Part shown: piece by piece, positions 7,919 to 15,620 of the stretch
Layout: each line of letters starts with the position of its first letter
Numbering within the stretch: position 1 is the first letter of the stretch
DNA from: a virus
IMG/VR virus record: IMGVR_UViG_3300009515_000028
Location: 1-23,211 of that record
Reading direction: 5' to 3' (one strand)
Length of the DNA stretch: 23,211 nucleotides
The notes under the pieces: generated by a model
The model's database searches: none
Told to the model about the DNA's origin: nothing
The model's input: only the letters and a program-made list of their open reading frames with translations
Translations under genes and position numbers: made by a program

Positions 7919-9295
7919 ATGACCGAACGACGCGTCACATTCCCGAAAGGCTTGGCGGGGTTGAAAGACTTCCCGCGCAAACACGAAGGTCTTTTCAACA
8001 TGTTCAACACCGGGCGCGACGAACTATTGCCGCGACCCGGCATTGACTCGTTTGCTGAAGGCGTTGCAAATTGTCGCGGCCAACACAAGTTCAAAAATAT
8101 TCTTTATCAAGTTAGCGGACAAAAACTTATTCAAATCGACCGTGACACCACTGTCACCGAACTAGGGCCGATTGATATTACTTCGACCCAAGAAACCGAA
8201 ATGGACGACGATTTTGTCAACTTGGTCATTGTTGTGAAAGGTGACCGTGGCTATTTTTACGACGGCGCCACGGTTCAAGAAATAACCGACCCGAATTATA
8301 TTACAAGTATTGACGTTGCCAACATTTCAGGCCGTTCGGTGTTCATTCCCGAAGACGGCGGCCCGGCGTTTTTTAGCGACGAATTTGACCCCGGCACAAT
8401 TCAAGCAGCTAGCTTTTTCGACGCGGAAACACAACCGGATTTCAACACCGGCGTGATTAACTTGCGCGAAAGGTTGTACATTTTAGGCGAAGAAACTTGC
8501 GAACCTTTCCGCTTCACGGGAACGGGCACAATTCCGTTCGCAAGAATCGAAGGCGGTTCGGTTTGGACCGGTTACACGGCGGGCAAAGTTTTTTATAAAA
8601 ACAGCTTTGCATTTTTAGGCAAAGACAAAGACGAAGGCTTCGGCTTTTTTGTCATGGGTTCGGGTGAAGCGACGCGCATTTCAAGCCCCGAAATCGACGA
8701 AATTTTGAACGACGAAAACGAATACTCAATCGAAGACTTAAAGTCATGTATTGGCAACCGTTTTCAATGGAAGGGTCTCGACGCGGTCGCTTTCAGATTG
8801 CCGGGGCGAACCTTGGCTTTCAATGGTGTTGGGTGGGTGTTTCTCGAATCCCTTGTTGACGGCGCCGAAATTGTGCCTTGGTTCACGAAGTACATTACCC
8901 ACGCTTACGGCCAATATTACACCGGCCAAGCAAACAACGCACAAATCGGCAAACTTTCCGACGCGGCAACCGATTTCGGCGAACGCGTTGAATTCGGTTT
9001 TGACACTTACGTCAAAGGCGCGCGTCAAGACTACTTCACACTAAACAGCGTACAACTTGACGGTCTTGCGGGGCAAATCACCCCCGAATTCACCGTGGGC
9101 CTTGAAATGAGTGACGACGGCCAAACATACGGCGAAAGGTTCTATGAAGGTTTAGGCGAAGTCGGTGAAGTGCTTCAGCAAGTCACTTGGGAGTTTCCCG
9201 GCGGTTTGGGCGATTATGAAAGTTTTGCGGGTATGCGTTTTCGAACGGCGGCACCGGTTCGGATTTCTTCGGAAGGCGTTCTTGTCGATATTTAG
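7919..9295 (+). CDS. Tail hub / packaged-DNA stabilisation protein, P22 gp10-like
   Basis: Ring protein that sits below the gp4-like adaptor, plugs the packaged head and carries the tailspikes in P22. It is 458 residues (P22 gp10: 472). The resemblance is to the family as a whole: an N-terminal LPRPGIDSF where gp10 has LRSFPGITK, then GQKLIQIDRDTTVTEL, INLRERLYILGEETCEPF matching the gp10 WRDFIVCFGSSTIEYF region, KNSFAFLG...FFVMGSGEATRISSPEIDEIL matching SYAFIS...VYIIGSGQASPIATASIEKI, and YGERFYEG near the end. The fold is expected to be mainly beta-propeller. One base separates it from the preceding stop, so it is translated from the same message. Confidence 0.87.
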   Translation: MTERRVTFPKGLAGLKDFPRKHEGLFNMFNTGRDELLPRPGIDSFAEGVANCRGQHKFKNILYQVSGQKLIQIDRDTTVTELGPIDITSTQETEMDDDFVNLVIVVKGDRGYFYDGATVQEITDPNYITSIDVANISGRSVFIPEDGGPAFFSDEFDPGTIQAASFFDAETQPDFNTGVINLRERLYILGEETCEPFRFTGTGTIPFARIEGGSVWTGYTAGKVFYKNSFAFLGKDKDEGFGFFVMGSGEATRISSPEIDEILNDENEYSIEDLKSCIGNRFQWKGLDAVAFRLPGRTLAFNGVGWVFLESLVDGAEIVPWFTKYITHAYGQYYTGQANNAQIGKLSDAATDFGERVEFGFDTYVKGARQDYFTLNSVQLDGLAGQITPEFTVGLEMSDDGQTYGERFYEGLGEVGEVLQQVTWEFPGGLGDYESFAGMRFRTAAPVRISSEGVLVDI

Positions 9296-9581
9296 CCAAC
9301 CGCAACACGGCGAAGCGATTGCCACGAAAAACGGCAAAGCAACCCGTCAATTTGCAACATTTTTGCAAGACGTGGCAAAAGAACTTTCACTTGAAAACGT
9401 ACCCGACGAAGACGAAATCATTTTTGAAAAAGGCAAAGCAAGTTTTCAATTAAACACTTTTATGCAAGACGCGGCCACGGCGGCGGGTCTTTTCAACGTA
9501 CCCTTTGAAGGCGAAACAATACTAAACAAAAGGGCCGCGACATTCCCTTTTCAAACATTCATTGACGATTTAGCGAGTTAA
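9282..9581 (+). CDS. Small triple-repeat protein in the gp26 position
   Basis: Unrecognised 99-residue protein. It contains three units of about 33 residues (11-35, 44-70, 78-99) sharing Glu-x-Ile, a Lys/Gly-Lys-Ala-Thr/Ser turn, then Phe-x-Thr-Phe-Leu/Met/Ile-x-Asp, for example KNGKATRQFATFLQD, EKGKASFQLNTFMQD and NKRAATFPFQTFIDD. It lies where P22 encodes the gp26 tail needle, but is far shorter than gp26 (233) and has no long coiled coil, so it should not be called a needle. The TTG at 9282 is chosen because GGAAGG at 9271-9276 precedes it and the 14-base overlap with the gp10-like gene fits coupled translation; the frame is also open further upstream inside that gene. The start is uncertain. 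Confidence 0.6.
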   Translation: MSIFSQPQHGEAIATKNGKATRQFATFLQDVAKELSLENVPDEDEIIFEKGKASFQLNTFMQDAATAAGLFNVPFEGETILNKRAATFPFQTFIDDLAS

Positions 9582-9584
9582 AAA

Positions 9585-10682
9585 ATGGGCCTTTCACTTT
9601 CAGATTTAAACCCGGTCAAAGCAATCAAAAGCGGGTTCAATTCAATCACCGGCATTTCGGCGCAACAAGACGCGATCAATAGTGCGTCAAGAAGCAAACG
9701 AAAGTCGCTTGAAGCCGCGCTTGAAGCTTTGCAAAAAGGTGACGCTTCAGCAATTAAACGTTTAATGGAAGGCCGTGACACCGTTTTGGGGGCGGTCAAC
9801 ACGGGCTTCGACGAAGGCATATCAAGCTTCGGGCAAATTGCCGACTTATTCAACCCCGAAGGCATTCGCCAAGGTTTGACCCTTGAAGGCATGGGCAACA
9901 CTTTCAACCAAATATTAGACCCAAGCGGGCCTTTCGCGGGGCTTATCGACGCACGCCAAGCCGACGCAAACACCGCGCTAAGTTCGGCCGGATTGCGCCG
10001 AAGTGGTGCGGCGGCTGAAGCGGCGGCCGAAATACCCCTTGAATTTGCTTTGGGGCTTTCTGACAAACTTTTCAATCGAAACATAAGCAACCCGGCCTTG
10101 GGCGCAATCGGAAACATCGCGCAACTTCAAGTCAACCGGGGCGGCGCAATAGGCGACATCGAAGGCGACTTGGCTTCAAGTTTAGCCGGCATTGACCTTT
10201 CGGGCGCTTCAAACGAAGCAAACATATTGACGGGCCAAGGCGCGGTTGACGCGAATCAAGCCCTTGCGCTTGGTCAACTCGACGCACAATCAACGCAAGG
10301 ATTGACGAACCTTTTCGGCGGCCAAGCGTTGCAAACTATTCAAGGCGGCGGGCAAGATATACTTGGCGGCATATTAGGCGGCGGGGGCGGGGGCGCAATG
10401 GACATCGCCTCGCTTGCGGGTCTTATTGGTATGTTTTCCGACGAAAGAATGAAAACGAACCTTGAAGAAGTCAGCCGCGACGGGCCTTTCACATTTTATC
10501 AATGGGATTGGAAACCCGAAGTTTTAGCACTTGACTTGCCTCTTATGGACGTCGGACTATTAGCGCAAGACGTTCAAAAAATTGCGCCTGAATATGTTCA
10601 CGAAATTGACATCGGCGCGAATGAAAAAGTGTTGACGATTGACTACACCGGGCTATTTGAGGACCCTAGAAAATGGCATTAA
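9585..10682 (+). CDS. Ejection-type protein with C-terminal S74 chaperone domain
   Basis: First of three genes in the positions of the P22 ejection proteins gp7, gp20 and gp16. The 365 residues begin with an Ala/Ser/Gly-rich helical region (about 1-250) holding ISAQQDAINSA near the N-terminus and NTALSSAGLRRSGAAAEAAA near 125-145, typical of podoviral DNA-transfer proteins. A Gly run (about 258-272) leads to a Peptidase_S74-like domain at 285-365: SDERMKTNLEEV, then FTFYQWDWKPE, VGLLAQDVQKIAPEYV and LTIDYTGLF. In tailspikes this domain is an intramolecular chaperone that cuts itself off at the Ser of SDER. The Ser is present here, but whether cleavage occurs is unknown. The stop overlaps the next start by ten bases. 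Confidence 0.78.
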   Translation: MGLSLSDLNPVKAIKSGFNSITGISAQQDAINSASRSKRKSLEAALEALQKGDASAIKRLMEGRDTVLGAVNTGFDEGISSFGQIADLFNPEGIRQGLTLEGMGNTFNQILDPSGPFAGLIDARQADANTALSSAGLRRSGAAAEAAAEIPLEFALGLSDKLFNRNISNPALGAIGNIAQLQVNRGGAIGDIEGDLASSLAGIDLSGASNEANILTGQGAVDANQALALGQLDAQSTQGLTNLFGGQALQTIQGGGQDILGGILGGGGGGAMDIASLAGLIGMFSDERMKTNLEEVSRDGPFTFYQWDWKPEVLALDLPLMDVGLLAQDVQKIAPEYVHEIDIGANEKVLTIDYTGLFEDPRKWH

Positions 10683-12040
10683 GACCCGTACAAATTCAGC
10701 GATCAAACCCCGCGGCAAATCTAGCCGGTATTGACGTCGGCGCCGGAATTGCGCCGCTTCAATCGGCGACCGGCGTCATAAAAGACGCGGTGAAAACCGG
10801 CGAAGGTTTCGAAAAACTTCGTGAAGAAGACGCGGTCAAACGTGTGTTGGCTGAAGACACCGAAAGCATTCTTGAAGGTGACGCCGAAGCGTTCAACCGT
10901 CTTATTGCTTTGCCCGGCGGCCGTGAAGCGGCAACAAGTATCATTGAACTAGGCAAGACACGCGACGCGGGTGTTTTGTCGGGCGTGACAACAAGCTTGA
11001 CGAAAAACAAAGTGTTCAATTCTATGGCGTTGAAAGAAACCAACACCGACACTTTGCGCAAAACTATTCGGGCCGAAGCACAAAAACGCCTTGGCGCCGG
11101 CGATATGGACGGCGCCGAAGAACTTTTGAACATTTCACAATTGCCAACACTCGACGCCATGCAAGGCGAACTTTCGGCCGATTTAGCCATTGCCGACGCC
11201 GGTTTGGCTGCTTTGCAATCAGTTAGTTCAAAATCGAAAGCCAATTTTCAGAAAACACGAACATTTTTGATCGAAGACGACAAAGGCAACACGAAAATAA
11301 TCACCGGCGTGTTTGACCCTAACACGGGCGCGATCACAACAAGCGAAGGTTCTTTCAAAGGCAAAATTTTATCGGCCGAAGGTGAAACACCCGCCGAAGC
11401 CGCCGCACGGGAAGCGGCAACCGCCGGCGCTAAGAAGCGCGCCGAACAAGAAGCCATTGCCGACACCGCGGGCGACATTGAAGTCGAAAAAGAAACGGCA
11501 AGAAGGGGCCAACGTGCTATTGACGACGCCTACCAAGTTGGCGAAGGCATACCCGTGCTTAATAGGTCGCTTGAACTTCTTGACAGCGTGGCAACGGGTG
11601 GTTTTAACAACGCCAAGATTCGCGCAAAACAAATGTTTGGGATTGAAAGCGCCGACGAAGGTGAATTGTCGAACTTGTTAGGCAAAGCCGTGCTTCAACA
11701 ACTTCGGGTCACTTTTGGCGCGGCGTTTACGGCTGAGGAAGGAAATAGCTTAAAAGAAATCGAAGCCGGGCTAAGTTCAAACCCCGAAGCAAACAGAAGA
11801 CTTTTGCAAAACGCAAAAGAATTGGCGCAACGCACAATAAAACGCGGCATTCGTGAAGCGCGAAAAGCCGGTGCTGAAGAAGACGCGCTTGAACTTGAAG
11901 CATTGCTTGAAGCCAAGTTTGAATTTGACGACGAAAAATTGCCCGAAGGGGTGACCGAGCAAGACATTTCTGACACGCTTGCGGCGAACCCCGGCTTGAC
12001 GCGCGAAGACTTAATGCAAAGATTAAAGGCGGCCCAATAA
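10673..12040 (+). CDS. Putative internal virion / DNA ejection protein (455 aa)
   Basis: Second gene of the ejection-protein trio, comparable in length and place to P22 gp20 (about 470), but without clear sequence identity to it. Nearly all predicted helix and rich in Ala, Glu and Lys. Residues about 235-275 (AEGETPAEAAAREAATAG then AKKRAEQEAIA) form a long charged helix. Residues about 325-390 (LLGKAVLQQLRVTFGAAFT, EEGNSLKEIEAGLSSNPEANR) match a pattern seen in many podoviral ejection proteins. The C-terminus ends in a short two-helix element (EQDISDTLAANPGLTREDL). There is no signal peptide or membrane segment. The start lies inside the previous gene, and the stop shares an A with the next start (TAATG), showing tight coupling. 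Confidence 0.72.
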   Translation: MALRPVQIQRSNPAANLAGIDVGAGIAPLQSATGVIKDAVKTGEGFEKLREEDAVKRVLAEDTESILEGDAEAFNRLIALPGGREAATSIIELGKTRDAGVLSGVTTSLTKNKVFNSMALKETNTDTLRKTIRAEAQKRLGAGDMDGAEELLNISQLPTLDAMQGELSADLAIADAGLAALQSVSSKSKANFQKTRTFLIEDDKGNTKIITGVFDPNTGAITTSEGSFKGKILSAEGETPAEAAAREAATAGAKKRAEQEAIADTAGDIEVEKETARRGQRAIDDAYQVGEGIPVLNRSLELLDSVATGGFNNAKIRAKQMFGIESADEGELSNLLGKAVLQQLRVTFGAAFTAEEGNSLKEIEAGLSSNPEANRRLLQNAKELAQRTIKRGIREARKAGAEEDALELEALLEAKFEFDDEKLPEGVTEQDISDTLAANPGLTREDLMQRLKAAQ

Positions 12041-14121
12041 TGGTAGATTTATTAAAAGACCCGCGGTTCGCTGAAAAGTTGAAATCGCCCGTTGTTAAAA
12101 AAGAACCTTTCACGGCCTCTCAAATTCTAAAAAACCCGAACATGTTCGACGAACAAGGGGTTTTTGTTGGTAGCGAACAAGTGCGCCCCGACAACACTTC
12201 TTTCGGTGCGGCGACTTTAGACACCGCGGGCGATCTTGCCGGAAACATAGGCGTCGGCGTTGGTGCGGGCCTTAGTGGTCTTTTTCAACTTGCTTTTTCG
12301 CAAGACCCCGAACGCGCCGCGCAAGCAATACAAGAATTCCAAACAAAGCACGGGTTTTCGCCGGACAGCCCAAGAAGCAAAGAACAAATGCGCGAAGTCG
12401 CTGACTTTGCGAAAGGTGTCATTGACAAGTTCAACATTCCCGTTTCGGGAATTGCCGGCCTTGGTGAAATTGTTGCCGGCGAAGGTATTGACCAAGCGGG
12501 CCAAACAATCGCGAACGTTCAAAAACAAGGTGCCGGCGCAACTTTAGGCGACCGAACACTTGAAGAAACTGGCAACCCATTAGCAGCAACGGCGGCTTTT
12601 ATGGCGCCCGACTTAATCCTTGAAGCGGCCGGCCTTGGTGCTTTTACTAAAACACGACCACTTCGCCAAAGTGCGAGAAACGCCGCGGCAAAAGTTGGTC
12701 GGCAAGTTTCCGAGGAAGGGAAAGGCATAGCTTCAGAAATTTTCACCACGCAAAGCAAGGCCAAGCAAGAAATAGGCCGCTTAATCGAAAAAGGCGTGGC
12801 CGACAAAAGAACCGCGAAATTTGAATTGAAAAACCCCACGAAAAAAGCCGGCGCGCCGAAGGTTGAAGAACCCGGCAAAGAAGTCGCAATTTTTGAAGAA
12901 TTCAACCCAAACAAAAAAGACTTGGCTGAAGCCGACGCAAATTTCAACAAAGACCTTGTCGACGGTGACGAAGGCTTGAAAGCCGACGTTGAAGAAGACT
13001 TGCTTGTCGAACCTGAAGCCAATGCCGTCGAGACATTCACCGAAACTTTGCGTGTTGGCGCGCCTAAAGTTCGCAAAGACAAAGTCGCCGTTGAAGCTAT
13101 AAAACAAGGCTTTGACGAAGGCATCATCGGAATGATTAAAGGCGGTTCAACCTTAGACAAAACAAAAATGCGTTCAATGGTTGAAAAAATGCGCGCCGGG
13201 AAAACTGACGCCAAAAAAGCGGCCCTTGAAAGACCGAGTGACGTTGCGGGGGAGTCATTGACACAACGATTTCAACACGTTGTCGAGAAAAACGCCGAAG
13301 CGGGCAAATCAATCGACATCGAAGCCGAAAAGTTGAAAGGACAAACGGTTGAATTCGGTGAAGACGTTGACACTTTTGTGGGTGACCTTCAAGGAATAGG
13401 CGTTGAAATTGGCGACGATTTAACGCCGAACTTTATTGGTTCCGACATTCAAGGAAGCAAAGGCGCCGAAAATGTTGTCAAAAACGTCGTCGAAAGAATG
13501 GTCAACCTTTCCGGCACCCCCGACGCTTTTGCCGTTCACCAATTGAAAAGATTTATTGACGAACAAGTTTCATACGGCAAAACGGTCGAAGGTTTGACCG
13601 GCAAAACCGAACGAATTTTGAAAAAGCTTCGGCGAAACCTTGACGCGTCACTTGACCAAAAGTTCGACGAATACAATCGAGTAAACACAACTTATTCAGA
13701 AACACGCGACGCAATCGACAATTTGCAAGACGCGGCGGGCCGAAAAATCGACTTGTCCGGTGACAACGCTGACAAAGCGGCCGGCACGGTGCTTCGTCGT
13801 TTATTAAGCAATGCGCAAGGCCGGGTCAACTTGCTTGATTCAATCAACGAACTTGAAACCGTCGCGCGCCAATACGGCGCAACTTTTGACGACGACATTT
13901 TGGCGCAAGTGCTTTTTGCCGACGAACTTGACGCGGTCTTCGGTCCGGTTGCAAGAACTTCGCTTCAAGGCCAATTCGTACAAGGCGCAAAAACGGCGGC
14001 AAGATTCGCCGACGCACCGGTTTCAACTACAATCGACAAAGCGGTCGAAGGGGTTGAAAAACTTCGCGGCATAAACGAAGAAAACGCTTTCAAAACAATC
14101 GAAGAACTTTTGAACAAATAG
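12040..14121 (+). CDS. Putative large internal virion / DNA ejection protein (693 aa)
   Basis: Third and largest of the ejection-type proteins, in the place of P22 gp16 (609 residues). No catalytic motif was recognised: there is no lysozyme-like or transglycosylase Glu motif. The N-terminal part holds two Gly/Ala-rich hydrophobic stretches, about 63-86 (DLAGNIGVGVGAGLSGLFQL) and about 178-203 (NPLAATAAFMAPDLILEAAG). These could insert into or cross the host membrane during ejection, which is the role of this class. Residues from about 245 are highly charged Lys/Glu helix, and residues about 400-690 form a long helical domain (for example SYGKTVEGLTGKTERILKKL). The start overlaps the previous stop; the tailspike-like gene follows after nine bases. 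Confidence 0.72.
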   Translation: MVDLLKDPRFAEKLKSPVVKKEPFTASQILKNPNMFDEQGVFVGSEQVRPDNTSFGAATLDTAGDLAGNIGVGVGAGLSGLFQLAFSQDPERAAQAIQEFQTKHGFSPDSPRSKEQMREVADFAKGVIDKFNIPVSGIAGLGEIVAGEGIDQAGQTIANVQKQGAGATLGDRTLEETGNPLAATAAFMAPDLILEAAGLGAFTKTRPLRQSARNAAAKVGRQVSEEGKGIASEIFTTQSKAKQEIGRLIEKGVADKRTAKFELKNPTKKAGAPKVEEPGKEVAIFEEFNPNKKDLAEADANFNKDLVDGDEGLKADVEEDLLVEPEANAVETFTETLRVGAPKVRKDKVAVEAIKQGFDEGIIGMIKGGSTLDKTKMRSMVEKMRAGKTDAKKAALERPSDVAGESLTQRFQHVVEKNAEAGKSIDIEAEKLKGQTVEFGEDVDTFVGDLQGIGVEIGDDLTPNFIGSDIQGSKGAENVVKNVVERMVNLSGTPDAFAVHQLKRFIDEQVSYGKTVEGLTGKTERILKKLRRNLDASLDQKFDEYNRVNTTYSETRDAIDNLQDAAGRKIDLSGDNADKAAGTVLRRLLSNAQGRVNLLDSINELETVARQYGATFDDDILAQVLFADELDAVFGPVARTSLQGQFVQGAKTAARFADAPVSTTIDKAVEGVEKLRGINEENAFKTIEELLNK

Positions 14122-14130
14122 GGCTTTAAA

Positions 14131-15264
14131 ATGAGCAGACAGCTAGACCCGAACAGAACCTACATTTTTGACGGCACGGTGCGAATTGGTGCGCGTGCAT
14201 ACTTCGGCTTGCCTAACACCGACCCTCGCGTTGTTGCGAATCGAATCCCGATATTTTCAAACAAAGCCGGAACCGTGGAAATTCCACAACCGCAACAAAC
14301 CGACGAACAAGGCGTTTTGCCGAACATATACGTGAACGCGCAAGAATATTCTTTCGCCGTTGATACGGCACCCGAAGAAAACAGCGAACAAATTGTGTAT
14401 GAACCCGCACTTGAAGGTTTCAACTCGCCCGGTTTAATCACCTCCGACATTGACATGAACGGTTTCAAGCACGTTAATGTAGCCAATGCGACGGCAAACA
14501 ATCAATACCTTACACTAGGCCAAGCTTACCAGAAAATGCCGCAAGCGGTTGTCGTCGACGTTCTTTCGACACGAAACGCAATCGTTGCAAACTTGCCCGT
14601 GAACCCCGACGCTTTACTGTTTGGGCAACCTATCAGAACCTACTTGACGCACGACGAAAATGATTCAAGCGGCGTCACGGTAAAACTTGGCGCGTTTGAC
14701 GCGAAGCAAACCTACAAAGGCAACAATTTGCCGCTTGACATCGGTGACACTTGGGGCAATGGCGCGTTTTGCGACTGGCTTTATGATAGCACGTTAGATA
14801 AATACCAACTTTTAAACCCTGCAAAAGTCAACAAAGCGATCAATTCGGACACTTTAGACGAACAAGACCCCTCGTTTTATTTAGACCGCGCCAACATGAC
14901 GGGCACGCAACTTCTCAACACTATTTCCGACGCGGGTTTGTTTGCTGCTTGGAATGCTTTCAACGGCAACGCTTCGGGCAATGAAGGCTTTTTAATCGAC
15001 TTGCCCGTGTCTTCAGGTTCGCCCACCAACTATTTGCGTGTTCAAGGTGATAGAAGAACGTCGAACACGGACGCCGCGCAATCATTCAGTTTCATTTTGC
15101 CTTTTGCCGCGGTGCCGATTGTATTGCTTCAGCGCATAGGCGCGAACGAAGCTGAAATTTACCCGGTCACAACCGTTTCGCCGACGGGTTTCACAGTGAA
15201 CAGAATAGACACTGCTTTCGGCGGCGACTTTTACTATGTCGCTTTTGGTCGGCACGAAATATAA
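14131..15264 (+). CDS. Tailspike-like receptor-binding protein with P22-type head-binding domain
   Basis: Binds the virion through its N-terminus and probably the host through its C-terminus. Residues 10-98 resemble the P22 tailspike head-binding domain: DGTVRIGARAYFGLPNTDPR, NRIPIFSNKAGTVEI and PQPQQTDEQGVLPNIYVNAQ correspond to the P22 AVANGKIYIGQIDTDP, NQIPVYIENEDGSHVQI, TQPLIINAAGKIVYNGQ. A fibre linker (ITSDIDMNGFKHVNVANAT, 103-121) and LDEQDPSFYLDRANMTGTQ (about 237-255, the common fibre phrase before a receptor domain) follow. The last 90 residues form a beta domain ending GDFYYVAFGRHEI. At 377 residues it lacks room for the parallel beta-helix endorhamnosidase of P22 (666 residues), so sugar cleavage is not supported. 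AGGG precedes the ATG. Confidence 0.82.
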   Translation: MSRQLDPNRTYIFDGTVRIGARAYFGLPNTDPRVVANRIPIFSNKAGTVEIPQPQQTDEQGVLPNIYVNAQEYSFAVDTAPEENSEQIVYEPALEGFNSPGLITSDIDMNGFKHVNVANATANNQYLTLGQAYQKMPQAVVVDVLSTRNAIVANLPVNPDALLFGQPIRTYLTHDENDSSGVTVKLGAFDAKQTYKGNNLPLDIGDTWGNGAFCDWLYDSTLDKYQLLNPAKVNKAINSDTLDEQDPSFYLDRANMTGTQLLNTISDAGLFAAWNAFNGNASGNEGFLIDLPVSSGSPTNYLRVQGDRRTSNTDAAQSFSFILPFAAVPIVLLQRIGANEAEIYPVTTVSPTGFTVNRIDTAFGGDFYYVAFGRHEI

Positions 15265-15281
15265 AAATTTATATACAGGAG
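15264..15281 (+). promoter_or_regulatory. AT-rich leader and ribosome site (copy 2)
   Basis: AAAATTTATAT (15264-15274) repeats the 11-mer found at 4418-4428 and again is followed within three bases by AGGAG (15277-15281), ten bases before the ATG at 15292. The 11-mer is also the right part of a perfect palindrome, ATATAAA-AA-TTTATAT (15259-15274). Confidence 0.4.
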
Positions 15282-15291
15282 CAAAAAACCA

Positions 15292-15618
15292 ATGTTTAAA
15301 AATGAATATGACAAGATCGGCGCAAGGTTAGCGCCGAACGACCCCGCAACAATCAAGAACAATTCAGGCAATTCGGTCAATCAATGGACCGTTGACACCG
15401 ACGCGACGGCGGGAACTTTGACGGTCAATTTTGTACCGCGCCTCGGCAAAACCCCCGAACCTATGTACGAACCCGACGGCGTCACGCCCGTCGTTTTAAA
15501 CCTAGCCAACCCGAAGCGCACAATTCTAAGCGCGGCGGCCATTAAAGAACTTCAAATTGTTGCGGCCGGCATGAACGGCACTTTTTACGCGGTGAATGCA
15601 AGCGGCGGGGATTACTAA
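15292..15618 (+). CDS. Unrecognised 108-residue protein next to receptor-binding genes
   Basis: Not recognised. The 108-residue product is predicted mainly beta-stranded: NNSGNSVNQWTVDTDATAGTLTVNFVP in the first half, then a proline-containing loop (PRLGKTPEPMYEPDGVTPV) and a short helix (SAAAIKELQIVAAGM, about 80-94). No signal peptide or transmembrane segment. It has one of the best ribosome sites in the window (AGGAG ten bases before ATG), which suggests high expression, as for a structural protein. It lies between two receptor-binding candidates and may be an adaptor that joins the downstream two-domain protein to the particle; that role is inference only. Confidence 0.7.
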   Translation: MFKNEYDKIGARLAPNDPATIKNNSGNSVNQWTVDTDATAGTLTVNFVPRLGKTPEPMYEPDGVTPVVLNLANPKRTILSAAAIKELQIVAAGMNGTFYAVNASGGDY

Positions 15619-15620
15619 CA

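Noticed and set aside
9578-10117. 179-residue minus-strand open frame opposite the ejection-type gene
   Set aside because: Composition typical of antisense of Ala/Gly/Leu-rich helix coding sequence; no start signal and opposite to the operon direction.
12519-13214. 231-residue minus-strand open frame inside the large ejection-type gene
   Set aside because: Ser/Ala-rich antisense shadow without motifs; the plus-strand frame is tightly coupled to its neighbours and fills the P22 gp16 position.
14131-15264. Endorhamnosidase activity by analogy to P22 tailspike
   Set aside because: Only the head-binding N-terminus is shared. The protein is too short for the beta-helix, and the catalytic region is absent.
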